Source: Canna indica
Lineage: Eukaryota > Streptophyta > Magnoliopsida > Zingiberales > Cannaceae
Reading direction: 5' to 3'
Assembly: GCA_034359265.1 (NCBI GenBank)
Contig: CP136890.1
Location: 30,422,501-30,486,500, forward strand
Length of the DNA stretch: 64,000 bases
Numbering within the stretch: the first letter of the stretch is position 1; the number at the start of each line of letters is the position of its first letter. Both the position numbers and the translations under genes were made by a program. Under the pieces are notes generated by a model. That model saw nothing but the letters and a program-made list of their open reading frames with translations. It ran no database searches and had not been told where the DNA came from. Below, piece after piece: positions 1 through 10,722 of the stretch.

Positions 1-58
1 CACTTCTTGCTGTCACGCGGCAGCGCACCCGAACGGGTGTCTTCTTGTGGTTCTCCAT
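1..58 (-). pseudogene. First-exon fragment of WD40-family gene (unit A, cut by window edge)
   Basis: On the minus strand an ATG at 58-56 opens the frame MENHKKTPVRVRCRVTA, the same start as the longer copies at 31036 and 59213. One G present in the other copies is missing near position 9 (cttcttgctg against cttcttggctg), which shifts the frame. The rest of the gene would lie left of the window. It belongs to the same plant WD40/beta-propeller family as the copies ending at 27395 and 55841, and is a remnant rather than a working gene. Confidence 0.6.
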
Positions 59-799
59 CACCCCGCTCCTCGTGCCCCTCCTTAAACCGGTGTTTGGGGA
101 GGAGGAGGAGTAAGGAGATAGACGAGGGTTAGGGGATTAGGGCACAGGGATGCGAAGAAACGGAGAGAGAGAGAGTGTGTGCTTGTTTTGTGATAAGGGA
201 AGGGATGTGAAGAAATTGGAAGATTTGGCTTTATTTTTATTTTGAAACAAAAGTGTACCTCCTTAAACCGGTGCGGGGTTTGAAATTTGAACCCGGTTAC
301 AATTAATTTTATTAGGAAAGCCGACAGCCACAACCCAATTCAAGACTGATCCAGTTTCGTTGGGTCCGGATGATTTAAACGAGTGAAAAGAATATTGGAT
401 CTGGCCAAATCCGATCAAATCAATTCTTTCACAAATAATATCGTATTTTTAAAAAATATATTTTAAAAAATTAAAAAAATTATCCCGATTGTAATTAATT
501 GACTTCAATAGAAAGTCCGATAACTCAATCCAATACCGATTTATTTTGCTAGGTTCGAGTGTTTTAAATAGGTGTTTTAAACAGATGTTACGAAACATTG
601 TGTGTGGCCAAATCAGATCAAAATTATGTTTTCACACATAAAATCAGAATTTTTAACTATATAAATTAAATTCGGTAATAATTATTGACCTAAAACAAGA
701 CCGACAGCCCAATAAAGATCGACCCAATTTTGTTAGATCACGATTTTTCAAACAAGTGTAACAAAAGATTAGGTCTGACTATACTAAATTAAATCATTT
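59..799. other. AT-rich flank without genes
   Basis: This stretch lies upstream of the WD40 first exon (which reads leftward) and before the LINE. It starts with a purine-rich GA/GT tract near 160-182, the mirror of a pyrimidine-rich leader, then about 500 bases of AT-rich sequence with degenerate repeats around the words ccaaatc and gatcaaa. It is conserved in unit B (31037-31809), and its first part in unit C. No open frame or RNA gene is convincing. Confidence 0.5.
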
Positions 800-1105
800 T
801 ACTTTGGGAAAATCATACTTTTGATCCTCACAGTTTGTTCAAATTTTGATTTTAGTCATCATAGTTTCAAATTTTTGGTTTTAGTCTCCACATTTTATTT
901 TCATTTAGGATTTGGTCCCTACTGTCACATGAGGCCTAAACGGAGCTGGCATGGATAACAGATGTTGACTGGACATTGCTGACATGGACATGCAATGACC
1001 AACTATGTAAACTATGGGGACTAAAATCAAAATTTGAAAATAATGTGGACTAAAACTAAAATTCAAATAAACTATAGGTACCAAAATTATTTTTCTTCTC
1101 AAAGA
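800..1105. mobile_element. MITE-like inverted repeat
   Basis: The two ends are imperfect inverted repeats rich in the phrase tttagtcc and its complement ggactaaaa, spaced about 300 bases apart, as in the small foldback elements common in plant introns and intergenic DNA. The same element is at about 31815-32115 in unit B; unit C has a deletion across it. I could not find a clean TSD, so the superfamily is unassigned. Confidence 0.5.
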
Positions 1106-1164
1106 AATATTAAAAAATCACAAAATATTTTTAAATTTATTTATAAATAATTATAACATTTAAA

Positions 1165-3570
1165 ATTGAGCATACTACACTAAAGCTTTGACTAAAGATA
1201 TCATTTCGGCTCCTATTTGAGCACAATTTCCTGACTTACCAATGGAATGCCGGTCTAACAATTATTTGTTTAAAATTGCATCTCTGGGCAAACCTATTAA
1301 GGTGGATCAGCAGACCTTCAATTGAGAACGAGCTAATTAAGTTCGTTCGTATTTGTATTGAGATTGATCGACTTTACAAAGCCCATCAAGAGGGGTATAT
1401 GGATTGGTAAACCAAGTATTGAACTTTTTCAAGCTGTCAAGTATGAGCGCCTCCCTAACTTTTGTTTTAGATGTGATTTGATTGGTCATCACATAAATGA
1501 TTGTAGTCACAAAGTATTGTGACCGTTGATAATAACATGAATACTAATAAAATGATGTCTGAAAATAACGCTGCTAGTTCCTTAGCTTCTTCCATTGAGA
1601 GGATCAAAGTTTCTAATGATACTGATTTGAATGACTACACTTATGGTCCTTGGGTCAGAGTTATTAGAAAACCTAAGAGAAAAACCACTCAACAGAGGGA
1701 CAACTTTAGATATGCTGATCCTGTTGAGAATCATGTAGGTGATAGAGAAAACATTGATAAGAACAACTTAGAGATCCGTCATTACAATTTTGGTCAATCA
1801 ATATTGCCTAACATCTCCAACCCTTTTAGCTGCAAGAGCTATCAGAGAGATGAAATTTCTCTGGATTTGAACCATATCAATATACCTATTGATCTTGATA
1901 CAGGTAATTAGGATTCTGATTTTAATTATCTTGTTGATAAAGTTGCCCCCTCTCTTATTAAGTTCAATTCTAGTCCTAAACCTAAGCCTCTAGATTAAAA
2001 AAGGTAAGGATAAAGGTAAAGGTGTTAGTATGATTCTCGGGTATGGCATACATTCTAAATTTGAAGGTAATAAGAATTTATCCAACTTGGAAAATCTTTT
2101 GAATATCAAGAAAAAAAGATTTAGCGAAGACTCTGATCAATTTGAAATGGAGATTGATTCTATTTATGTTATTCCTTCCCCTAAGAAAGATCTTAACTAT
2201 GTCATTATTCAATTCAAAAATAATTCTCCTTGGCTATTTTTTGGTATTTATGCTAGTGCTAATTCTGATATTAGAAATGCCTTAGGGAATGAGTTAGGTA
2301 ATCTTTACTTGGCTCATACACCTTGGATGTTGATGGGTTACTTTAATTGTGCTTTTAATGCCAACATGGGTTACTTTAATTGTGCTTTTAATGCAAATGA
2401 TAAGATTGGTGGCTTTTCTTATGTTTTAAATTATAATGTTCTTAGTTTTAAGAATTATATTTCTAAATGTGGATTTACTAATTTGGGTTTTATTAGTCCC
2501 AAATTTACTTGGTGCAACAATAAGAAAAATCATCATATAATTCTTATTAGGTTAGATAGATTTTTTGTTAATGCTAGTTGGCTAAGTATCTCTAACAACT
2601 CTAAAGTTTACTATTTATCTAAAACCGCCTCTGACCATTGTTCTCTCTTAGTTGAGATCAGAGGTTAAACTAAAATCAATCAAAGATCTTTCAAATTCCA
2701 AAAAAACTTTTGGGTGGAATATCAGAAAGTTAAAGACATTAGGAAATACTGGAATCCCTCTACCACCTCTTCTCCTGATGTTATTTCTAATAACCTTTCC
2801 ATTCTTAGGGGGAAGCTATCTTATTGGAATATGCACCATCTTGGAAAGATTGAGGAATCCCTAGCTAATGTGAAGGATCAAATTAAAAAAATTGAGATGA
2901 AGGAGAGTAATGCTTGCCTATAAGCGAGGATGTTTCCAAGCATACCTCCTTATATAACAAAGAGTATGTCTTGAATAGACAATTTGTCATCAAATGGTGG
3001 TCTCTTGCTAAAACAAAATGGTTGAATGAGGGTGATAAGAACACTATATACTATCAGAATTTGGTAAAACTTAGGAAAAGGAAGAATATGATCTGTTGCA
3101 TTAGAGTTTATAATGATTATTTCTCTTCATCTAATGATATTATCAATGTTTTTGCCAATTTTTACTCTAATCTTTGGTCCTATGAGGACCCTAATTTTTT
3201 CAACAGTAATTGTATTTCTTCCATGAAATGTCTTGATAATGAAGCTCATGTTTCTTTAACTACACTATTTTCAATGGATGAGATTTATAATGTTGTTAAG
3301 CCTTTAGGTTCTAGTAAAAGCCCGGGTCTTGATGGCTATATGGGTGAATTTTTAAAATCCTATTGGAGTATTATTAATCTGTATTTTGAACATGTTTTTA
3401 ATATCTTCCATTTGCTTGAAATTATTCCTTCTGGTTGGAATGCAACCTCTTTAGTGTTTATTCCTAAAATTGATAATCTTGTTGCTGTTAAGGATTTTAG
3501 ACTGATAACTCTTTGTAATGTTATCTATAGAATTCTTGTTAAAGTGATTGCTTATAGGATGGAACCTTTG
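1165..3570 (+). pseudogene. LINE retrotransposon relic (ORF1-like domain, endonuclease, reverse transcriptase)
   Basis: Broken frames give, in order: a DUF4283-like segment (about 1180-1440, read with stops), a CCHC_4-type zinc knuckle around 1460-1505 (FCFRCDLIGHHINDCS), a linker at 1519-1911, an AP-endonuclease domain at about 2190-2668 (LMGYFNCAF where functional copies have GDFN; DRFFVNASW; ASDHCSLL), and the N-terminal half of a LINE reverse transcriptase at 2914-3565 (KSPGLDGYMGEF; FRLITLCNVIYRILVKVI). The catalytic FADD block is absent, so the copy is 3'-truncated. Compared with unit B it lacks about 365 bases near 2190 and has an extra 33-bp repeat at 2333-2398. Several stops and frameshifts mark it as dead. 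Confidence 0.85.
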
Positions 3571-3926
3571 GACATGGATAGGAGGCCTTTGGTGAGAGAT
3601 CTCACTCGATGTCTGGTGGCGGAGTTGTGTTGTCTATTTTTGCTTCAGGTGGTATGGTGGTGCACCTTCACAACCAGTCCACCCTAATCGACATGCTCCA
3701 TAGAGCCCAAAGCAAGGATGCTTACTATGCTTTAACCAAAGATTTGGCGGAGAGAGAAGATGCAAGTAATGGATTTAAGGTTGGTGCTGAGAGTGTCCTG
3801 AGGTTCATGGACATGATAGTGGTACTAGATGTGGCAGATGTCCGGAGGCAAGTACTGGACATGACTCATAATTCCATCTATATTATGCACCCTAGAGCCA
3901 CAAAAATGTACCATGATCTGAGGCAG
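3571..3926 (+). pseudogene. Ty3/gypsy pol fragment (RNase H tail and integrase H2C2 start)
   Basis: The frame from 3609 reads LIDMLHRAQSKDAYYAL, then VLRFMDMIVVLDVADVRRQV and HPRATKMYHDLRQCW. This is the usual Ty3/gypsy stretch between RNase H and integrase, ending in the histidine half of the HHCC zinc finger. It follows the LINE reverse transcriptase directly, an old fusion of two dead elements also present in unit B. A solo LTR splits it here; it resumes at 5573. Confidence 0.8.
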
Positions 3927-5567
3927 TGTTGGAGAAATGGCCACACTAGAGGGGGGTGAATAGTGTATTAACTAATCTTATCGCCTAATTTCGGTTTTAA
4001 TCATTTCTTGATTAGTTAGGCTAAGCACGATATTAATAGCAAGCGGAAGCAAAAAATATGAAGTAGTTAACACCAAAATAATATATCAATGCTAACACAA
4101 TTAATTATAGTGGTTCGGCCCCAATGCCTACTCCACTACCTAAGCACCCCCCGCTTAGGATTTTCAAACTAAGTTTACTAGATTATATCGTTTCTCTTAT
4201 AAAGAGAACTTTACACCGAAAAGTCTCCGCTCTCAAACCGAAGACACTTCCACACACGAAAATATCCCGCCTTCCTACCGAGAGCACTCTCCCACCTCAA
4301 CCTAAGGGACAACTCAACTAATCCTAGTAAACTAAGTTTATAATGGTGGATTTAAGCTTTAACACCAAGGCAACCACCAACTCAATCAAACCTAGCAACC
4401 TAGGTTTACACAAGCTTTAGTACTGTGCTATAAACACCAAAATACAACAATTAATGGAGCAATAAATCAAACAATAAATACTTAGCTCCAAAAGAAACTC
4501 CCAAGTCCTCTTGATGCCTCAAATTGATGAATTAATGAAGTTTGAAGGCTATGTCAAGGTGATGAGAGATCAAACTAGGGTTTTCAAGAATGGTGGCTCA
4601 ATCAAGCTCAAGGATCATCAAAATATGGCTTAAAATATGTTGGATCATAGGTGGAAGGCTTTCTAAGACTTCTATTTATAAGTCTTGAGGAGATGGCATG
4701 AAACAGCCAACTCAACGGGCGGAAAACTAGCCATTTCTGCCATCCAGTCGCAGGTCCAGTCGATCGTCGGTTGATCGACCAAGCGACCGAAGGCATACTG
4801 TCGATTTTTGGCACACTTCGGTCGACCGTTCGACCGACCGACTTGCCTACTGCCAGTTTTTGGCAGTATTCGGTCGACCGACCGATCGACCGAAACTAGG
4901 CAGACTACACTACTTGGTTTGGCTGAGATTTTGCTTGTTTGTTTATTTTCTGGTTTCGTCTTCGCTAAGTCTACTTATATAATATTTATTAACTTTAAGT
5001 TATAAGGATTACCCCCATTTGGATTCAATAAAAATATCTAAAAAATCAAAATCCTTAAGAATCAAAATCTAGTTTTTGGGGTCTAGTACAAATTTTCGGA
5101 AAACGAAAATTTTCAAATCTCCCGGGTCAAATATGGGTATGCTAAAGGATTCCAAAAATTTCTTAAAAATATCTCGTTATCTAGTTTTTACCTAAGGAAC
5201 AATTACTACCATTTTTTTTGTCAAGAAAATATCTAAGTCATATAACCCTCCAAGGAGCTCCCTAGACTTAGTGAATTTCAGTGCGGTTTCCGGGTTTTCA
5301 TATTTTGGGGTTCGAATTTGATTTTTGGGTTCTTTGCATCATAAAGAGGAATACATCACATTATAGACACCCTAAACCTAAACTATAACTTTTCGAAGAA
5401 TCCCGAGCGTCGACGAGCGTCCTTGCCAATTTATCTGATTTCTCCGATCGGGGACGTTGAGCGCTAACCGACTTGGAACCTGAAAGATTTCTCAATAAGA
5501 CATTAGTTCCATGTTTGTTATCATCAAAACTGAGATTAAGACCAAGATTGAAAACCTTAAGCCAATA
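3927..5567 (-). mobile_element. Solo LTR, 1641 bp, 5-bp TSD GGCAG
   Basis: Read on the minus strand the element runs TATTGG...CCAACA (TG-to-TA change at the start) and is bordered by GGCAG at 3922-3926 and 5568-5572. Unit B carries the empty site in the same gypsy integrase fragment. A TATA box (TATAAATA on the minus strand) is at 4673-4680, and the region around 4740-4900 is dense in GGTCGACC-type palindromes. No internal region is present, so it is a solo LTR left by LTR-LTR recombination. Confidence 0.9.
4673..4680 (-). promoter_or_regulatory. TATA box of solo LTR
   Basis: Minus-strand TATAAATA at the U3/R position, just downstream (minus sense) of the palindrome-rich tract. The same box recurs in sister LTRs at 11913, 13937, 20620 and 36378. 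Confidence 0.6.
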
Positions 5568-5572
5568 GGCAG

Positions 5573-5801
5573 CACTATTGTTGGAAAGGGATGAAGAAAG
5601 AGGTGGTTGAGTTCGCATCAAAGTGTTTAGTTTGTTAGCGGGTTAAAGCCGAACACTTGAAGCCGGTTGGGATGTTACATATTTTGGAAGTGCTTGAGTG
5701 GAAATGGGAAAAGATCACTGTTGATCTTGTGACCGGGTTGTCGAGGTCGTGGAGAGGGAATGACTCCATCTGGATCATTGTGGAACAACGGACAAAAATA
5801 G
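5573..5801 (+). pseudogene. Ty3/gypsy integrase fragment, continuation
   Basis: Continues the fragment interrupted at 3926: KKEVVEFASKCLVC followed by VKAEHLKPVGML, LEVLEWKWEKITVDLVTGLS and GNDSIWIIVEQRTKIVLL. The cysteine half of the HHCC finger (CLVC) is kept, and the first catalytic Asp of the integrase core is seen in TVDLVTG. A TAG stop follows CLVC. The fragment ends exactly where the next LTR begins. Confidence 0.8.
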
Positions 5802-7083
5802 TGTTGTTGAAATGACCTACACTAAAGGGGAGGGGGGGGGGTGAATAGTGTGTTATCTAAACTTTTCGCCTAATTTTGATTTTAATCTTCTCTTAGACTA
5901 CTTAGGCAAGTTATCAATTTAACGACTAAATGCGGAAGTGATTAATAATAAAGCAATTAACACAAATAAGAATAAGCATTGCTAACACAAGGATTAATAG
6001 TGGTTCGGCCCCAATGCCTACTCCACTACCTAATCACCACACTTAGGATTTCCAAATTAGTTTAACTAGATTAAATCGTTTCCCTTACAAAGAAGACTTT
6101 TTACTCGAAGAGTCTCCGCTCTCAACCTAAGGCACTTCCACACCCGGAAGTCTCCGCCTTCTTACCGAGAGCACTCTTCCACCTCAACCCTAAGAGACAA
6201 CTCAACTAATCCTAGTAACTAAGTTTACAACGGTGGATTAAAGCCTCAAATACCAAGGCAACCACCAACTCAATCAACCTAGCATTCTAGATTTACACAC
6301 TTGATAAATACAATGAAATAACCAATAAAATACACAACTTAATGGAGCAATAAATCAAACAACAAATACTTAGCTCCAAAAGAAACTCTCTAGTCCTCTT
6401 GATGCCTCAAGGTGATGAATCGATGAAGTGTGAGAGATCAATCAAAAGTTGAGGATAAAAGCTAGGGTTTATAAAGAATCTCCCAATGAAAGCTTTAAGA
6501 TTGATCAAAGATAGCTTAACGAAGGTGAAGGTCAAGGAGGAAAGCTTCTCATGGCTTGGTATTTATAAGCCATGAAGAGTTGACCTCAAACAGCCAACTC
6601 AACGGCTAGAAAATTAGTCATTTTCATCGTCTGGTCGCAAGTCCGGTCGATCGTCGATCGACTGACCAAGCGACTGGTGCTCACTATGCTTTCTGGCCTC
6701 ATTTCAGTCTATCGATCAATCGATCGACCGTAGAGTACTGGTATGTTACATATTATACATGTACTCTACATTGAGTTTCAGTCGGTTTCATTCTTCGAAT
6801 CGGGTTTCGGATTAAGAGTTTGGTTCTTTAGGGATCTTGGCATCATAATGGGATTTTTATAATTTATCTAAACATCCTAAACCTGAACTCTATCTTTCCA
6901 ACGAAATTTGAGCGCGTTGACCAACGTCCTTCCGATTTTCCGATTTCTTCGATATTTTCGATCGCGGACGTCGAGCGCTGACCGATATAGAATCTAAAAA
7001 TAATTTTCCATGAAATCATTAGCTCCATGTTTGTTATCATCAAAATCGAGATTAAGACCAAGGTTGAAAATCTTAGGCCAACA
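5802..7083 (-). mobile_element. LTR, about 1.28 kb, first part of a compound LTR
   Basis: Minus-strand LTR of the same broad family as the solo LTRs: its start is the complement of cttaggccaaca (ending 7083) and its end the complement of tgttgttgaaatg (from 5802). A poly-G run of about ten lies near 5830. No TSD is visible: AATAG on the left, CTCCC on the right. The equivalent block is 38209-39499 in unit B and, truncated, 61226-62033 in unit C, so the arrangement predates the duplication. Confidence 0.7.
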
Positions 7084-7416
7084 CTCCCTAAGCTTAGTGA
7101 ATTTCAGGGCCGTTTTTTAATTTTTTGGGTTTTCATGTTTTGGGGTTCGGGTTTAGTTTTTTGCGTCTCTTTGCATCATCATGAGAATTTACAACACATA
7201 CTAGATATCCTAAACATAAACTCTATCTTCTTGACAAAATTCGAGCGTTAATGAACGTCCTTGCCGATTTTTTTGATTTCTTTGATTTTTCTAATCGAGG
7301 ACGTTGTGCACCAACCGACTTGGAACATTAAAATATTTCTCCATGAAGACATTAGCTCCATCTTTGTTATCATCAAAATCAAGATTAAGACCAAGGTTGA
7401 AAACCTTCGGCTAACA
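7084..7416 (-). mobile_element. Second, partial LTR abutting the first
   Basis: It begins in the middle of LTR consensus sequence (ctccctaagcttagtgaattt matches inner LTR sequence near 5260) and ends with the complement of a full LTR start (ccttcggctaaca, 7404-7416). One LTR therefore either inserted into another and lost the far side, or two LTR pieces were joined by deletion. The same partial LTR is at 39500-39832 and 62034-62365. Confidence 0.65.
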
Positions 7417-8157
7417 GTGCGACGGTCAACAAGCCAAGCTGGTGAAAATCGAGCCGTGATCATGTAAGGGCGCTGAGGCCGAAAGTAGTGGCACGATGTT
7501 CAATGAGATAGGCTAGTGAAAGCTGAGTCATGGTTATGTAATAGCGTTGAGGCCGAAAGTAGTAGCGTGATGGCCAACGAGCCAAGCTGGTGAAGACCTT
7601 GTCCTCATCATGTAAGGGCATTGAGGTCGGATGTAGTGGTGCGATAGTCAACGAGCCAGGTTGGTTAAAATTGAGTCCTGGTCATATAAGGGCGCTAAGG
7701 TCGTAAGTAGTGGCGCGATGGCCAACGAGACAAGATGGTGAAAATAGAGTCCTACTCGTGTAAGGGCGCTAAGGCCGAAAGTAGTGGCTCGATGGCCAAC
7801 AAGCTAGGTTGGTAAAAATTGAGTCATGGTCGTGTAAGGGCATTGAGGCCGAAAGTAGTGTCACAATGGCCAATGAGCCAAGCTAGTGAAAATCGAGCCC
7901 TGATCATATAAGGGCGTTGAGGCCAAAAGTAGTGGCGCGATGGCCAACGAGCCAAGCTGGAGAAACCTGAGTCTTGGTCGTGTAAGGGCGTTGAGGCCAT
8001 AAATAGTGGCGTGATGGCCAATGAGCTAGGCTGGTGAAAGCCGAGTCCTGGTCGTGTAAGGGCACTGAGGCCGGAAGTAGTGTCGCGATGGCCAATGAGC
8101 CAGACTGGTGAAAACCAGATCCTAGCCGTGTAAGGGCGCTGAGGCCGGAAGTAGCGG
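7417..8157. repeat. 74-bp tandem array, about 10 units
   Basis: The phrase gtaagggcgctgaggc recurs at a steady 74-bp spacing (for example 7464, 7538, 7612, 7686). Each unit contains a version of agtagtggcgcgatggccaa and a gtgaaaa stretch. Units differ at scattered bases. Because 74 is not a multiple of 3, open frames running through the array are not proteins. Unit B keeps about 5.4 units and unit C about 11. The array abuts the LTR at 7416 in all units. Confidence 0.9.
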
Positions 8158-8900
8158 CTCTGGGGGCCGAGGACCGCACTCGAGGGTTCAAGTCGAGCTC
8201 GCCGAGGAGCGTAAGGTAGGATCTCACGCGAGGGGTCGATTAAGTTTCGAATAGTGAAATATTTGTTAGAGCGACATGATGGTCATAGAATTCCTAGGCA
8301 TACATATAGAGAAAGCAACAAATGCAATTTTATTGAATACTAAAAGGAAATTGTGTGTTGTTTAGTAAATTATCTGTATCGGAAAGTGCTATATTTGAGC
8401 ATTTTTTGTGACTGCTGAGGTGATTTGCGCACGACTTGAGTCATCCTTTAAACATCGGGTCGGAGTCATTTTCGCATGTCTTGACCTGGATTTTACTCGA
8501 AACTTCCTATCGATTGTTCGCTTAGACCTGTAGAAGTTGCTTTTGGGTCGTTAGGCTCTTTCTTTGGCTCAGCCATCTCCTTTGCTGGAGTCACTCATTG
8601 TAGCACCAAGTTTCTTTTTGATCGACGTGGACACGCCTACTTCCGTCTTTGAAACGAGAAACTTTAGTTCTAGGTGGGGAGTTCGACCGACGTATGGGAT
8701 TGGCTATGCGACATCTGGGCTTCAGAGGGGTTACAGGGTGCCTCTTGGACGATACACCAGAATCGAATGATGCTGGTCCAAGGATCCGTCGCTCGACATA
8801 CTGGTGGGTCCATCTCAAATTTACCAGCCCCGAGCATAGATTGGTAAGTAATATAATAATTATATTATTATTTATTATTATTAATAATAATTATTATAGA
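8158..8900. other. Unidentified block conserved between units A and C
   Basis: A GC-rich stretch directly after the array is followed by AT-rich sequence and, at about 8560-8850, a moderately GC-rich segment open on both strands (plus 8564-8770, minus 8591-8818) that ends at a donor-like site (attggtaagtaa, about 8839-8850). Unit C has the same sequence at 63181-63925 with open frames at comparable places. I do not recognise the translations. It could be an exon of the CACTA element whose 3' end lies at 10722, or the unknown element that carries the 74-bp array. Confidence 0.4.
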
Positions 8901-8909
8901 AAAATAATT

Positions 8910-9506
8910 TGGTAAATTAAACGGAACCCCCCTCGACTATAGTCGATGTGTGCAAAGACTGCCTAAACTACCAAGTATGCATAAAACCCCCGCGACTACA
9001 CTTTTTGTTTAAATAACCCTCTCCTTTAGCCTGTCCTTTAGTAACTTAACGTTAAAACTTCCATGTACGCAGAACCCCCCTCCCCAGTGCCACGTGGCAG
9101 CAATCTCCACCCCTCATCTCATCTGACGGCCATCACTTCTTCTTCTACCTATACCCTTGCCCTACACTCCACCACTGCCGCCGTCGTCACCGCCGCCGTC
9201 GTCACCGCCGCCACCACCACCACCACCTCCTCCTCCTCCTAGAGGAGGAGGAGGAGGTGGTGGTGGTGGCGGCGACGGTGGAGTCTAGGACAAGGGGATA
9301 GGTAGAAGAAGAAGTTGGCCGTTGGATGAGATTGAGGGTGGAGATTGCTGTCACATGGCACTGGGGAGGGGAGTTCTATGCACGTGGAAGTTTTAACGTT
9401 AAGTTACTAACAGACAGGGTAACGAGGGGTTCTGTGCACACTTGGTAGTTTAGGTAGTCTTTTTGCACATCGACTATAGTCGAGGGGGGTTCCGTGTAAT
9501 TTACCC
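8910..9506. mobile_element. Foldback Mutator-like MITE, 597 bp, 9-bp TSD
   Basis: The ends are inverted repeats (left tggtaaattaaacgg; complement of the right end gggtaaattacacgg) that continue as near-perfect arms of about 290 bases meeting at a GGAGGAGG/CCTCCTCC palindrome near 9225-9260. Direct 9-bp copies AAAATAATT flank it at 8901-8909 and 9507-9515. Long inverted repeats plus a 9-bp TSD are typical of Mutator-like foldback elements. It has no coding capacity. Its partner in unit C begins at 63926. Confidence 0.85.
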
Positions 9507-9515
9507 AAAATAATT

Positions 9516-10722
9516 ATATTTATTTTATTACAGGGAACGCGAGACAAGCAAGGGACACTCATCATGGCTGATCCTCTAAGGGTCTTCGAGGAGATGCATA
9601 GATATTAGTGTGATCCTCGTCGGGGTGAGCTTATCAGCGGGACGCCGGAGATGATACTAGTAAGCTAATATTCAATTAAGTTAATATTAAAAAAATTATA
9701 TCTAGTTCTATTATGTATAATTAATTTTATTAGTCAACTAATTACTTTTCTTTAAAAGCCACATATAGTAAGTCGGTGACCCAATGGGGAGGTGATCCTG
9801 CGCACTATGAGCTTGATGCTAACACATGGATGCAGGTGGCAAGCGTCGACCACGATTGTCTATATGGTATTGACACAACGGCCCACACACGAGCGTTGTT
9901 ACAGCCGCATGGTTCGGGGTCGTTTGCTTTCACCTCCTCCGCTGCTGGTGCATCAACATCATGTGCGGATGATGACCGATTAGCGACCATTGAGACTTGT
10001 TAGGCACGCCTCTTCACTGACATGGCCGCTATGAGGGAGTATATGACACAGATGACTCAGTGTATGACTCACATAGCTTCTTACATACTTGGTGCTCCGA
10101 CCCCTCCGCCTCCGGCCCATCATTCGGCGTGACAACATCAGCATCTGATCCATCATCATCATTGACGCCGATTGATGCGCTCCCCACGCATCGCCTCTCC
10201 TCGCCGCTTCTACCTGATCATTGATGGCTTATTTTAATACGATGTAAATATTATATTGTTTTATTACGATATAAATATTACATTTTGATATTATTGTTCA
10301 TCCTGCGTATAATGTTTTGATCCATCATCATCATTATATTATTGTTTTAATAATTCCTGTTGTTGTCTTGACGGTTCATATTATTTATGTAAATATTAGC
10401 TACAAACAGGAATTTATATTCTTATACTATTAAAAAAACAAAATAGACATTTGTGACGGCTTTGCGACCGCATGGCCGTCGCAGAAGGTACACCGACCCG
10501 GTCACTTGTCGCAGTTGCAAATGTAAAGGCGGCGGCCTTTGCAATGGCCGATGACAGTCGCAATATCTATTACTTTACAACTCTCGAGTAACGGTCGCAG
10601 AAAATATGCTACCACGTCATCTGCGATGGAGCGTCGCGACCTCTGTTTGTCGTCGTAGTAGACCAATTGCGATAGCTTTACGACCACGACGGTCATCGTA
10701 GATGATGATATTTTTGGTAGTG
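9516..10722 (+). mobile_element. 3' end of a CACTA (En/Spm) element
   Basis: The right terminus tttttggtagtg ends at 10722; its complement is the CACTA terminal repeat CACTACCAAAAA. The 250 bases before it are rich in short subterminal repeats around gtcgca/gcgac, as CACTA elements need for TnpA-type binding. A Transposase_24-like coding relic lies inside. No matching left terminus is visible in unit A, so the element is 5'-truncated or its left end is unrecognised. Unit B keeps the same terminus at 47425. Confidence 0.8.
9535..10131 (+). pseudogene. Transposase_24-like (Ptta/En/Spm) second CACTA protein, relic
   Basis: The exon at 9564-9660 reads PLRVFEEMHRY, a stop, then CDPRRGEL. After an AT-rich intron, 9776-10003 reads WGGDPAHYELDANTWMQV and DCLYGIDTT, then a stop, then ARLFTDMAAMREYMTQM and a proline/histidine-rich end near 10131. 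The pattern (a VFEEMH block, a tryptophan block, a YG block, a short coiled coil, a low-complexity tail) fits the plant transposase family of CACTA elements, thought to bind subterminal repeats. At least two in-frame stops break it. Confidence 0.6.

Noticed and set aside
7417..8157. CRISPR-like appearance of the regular repeat arrays
   Set aside because: Repeats are contiguous without unique spacers, in plant nuclear DNA.
7904..8227. Open frames of 65-149 codons across the 74-bp arrays (also 62483-62932 and 62975-63250)
   Set aside because: The repeat period is not a multiple of 3, so frames rotate through the same DNA; all three frames give similar open stretches. No start context or domain.
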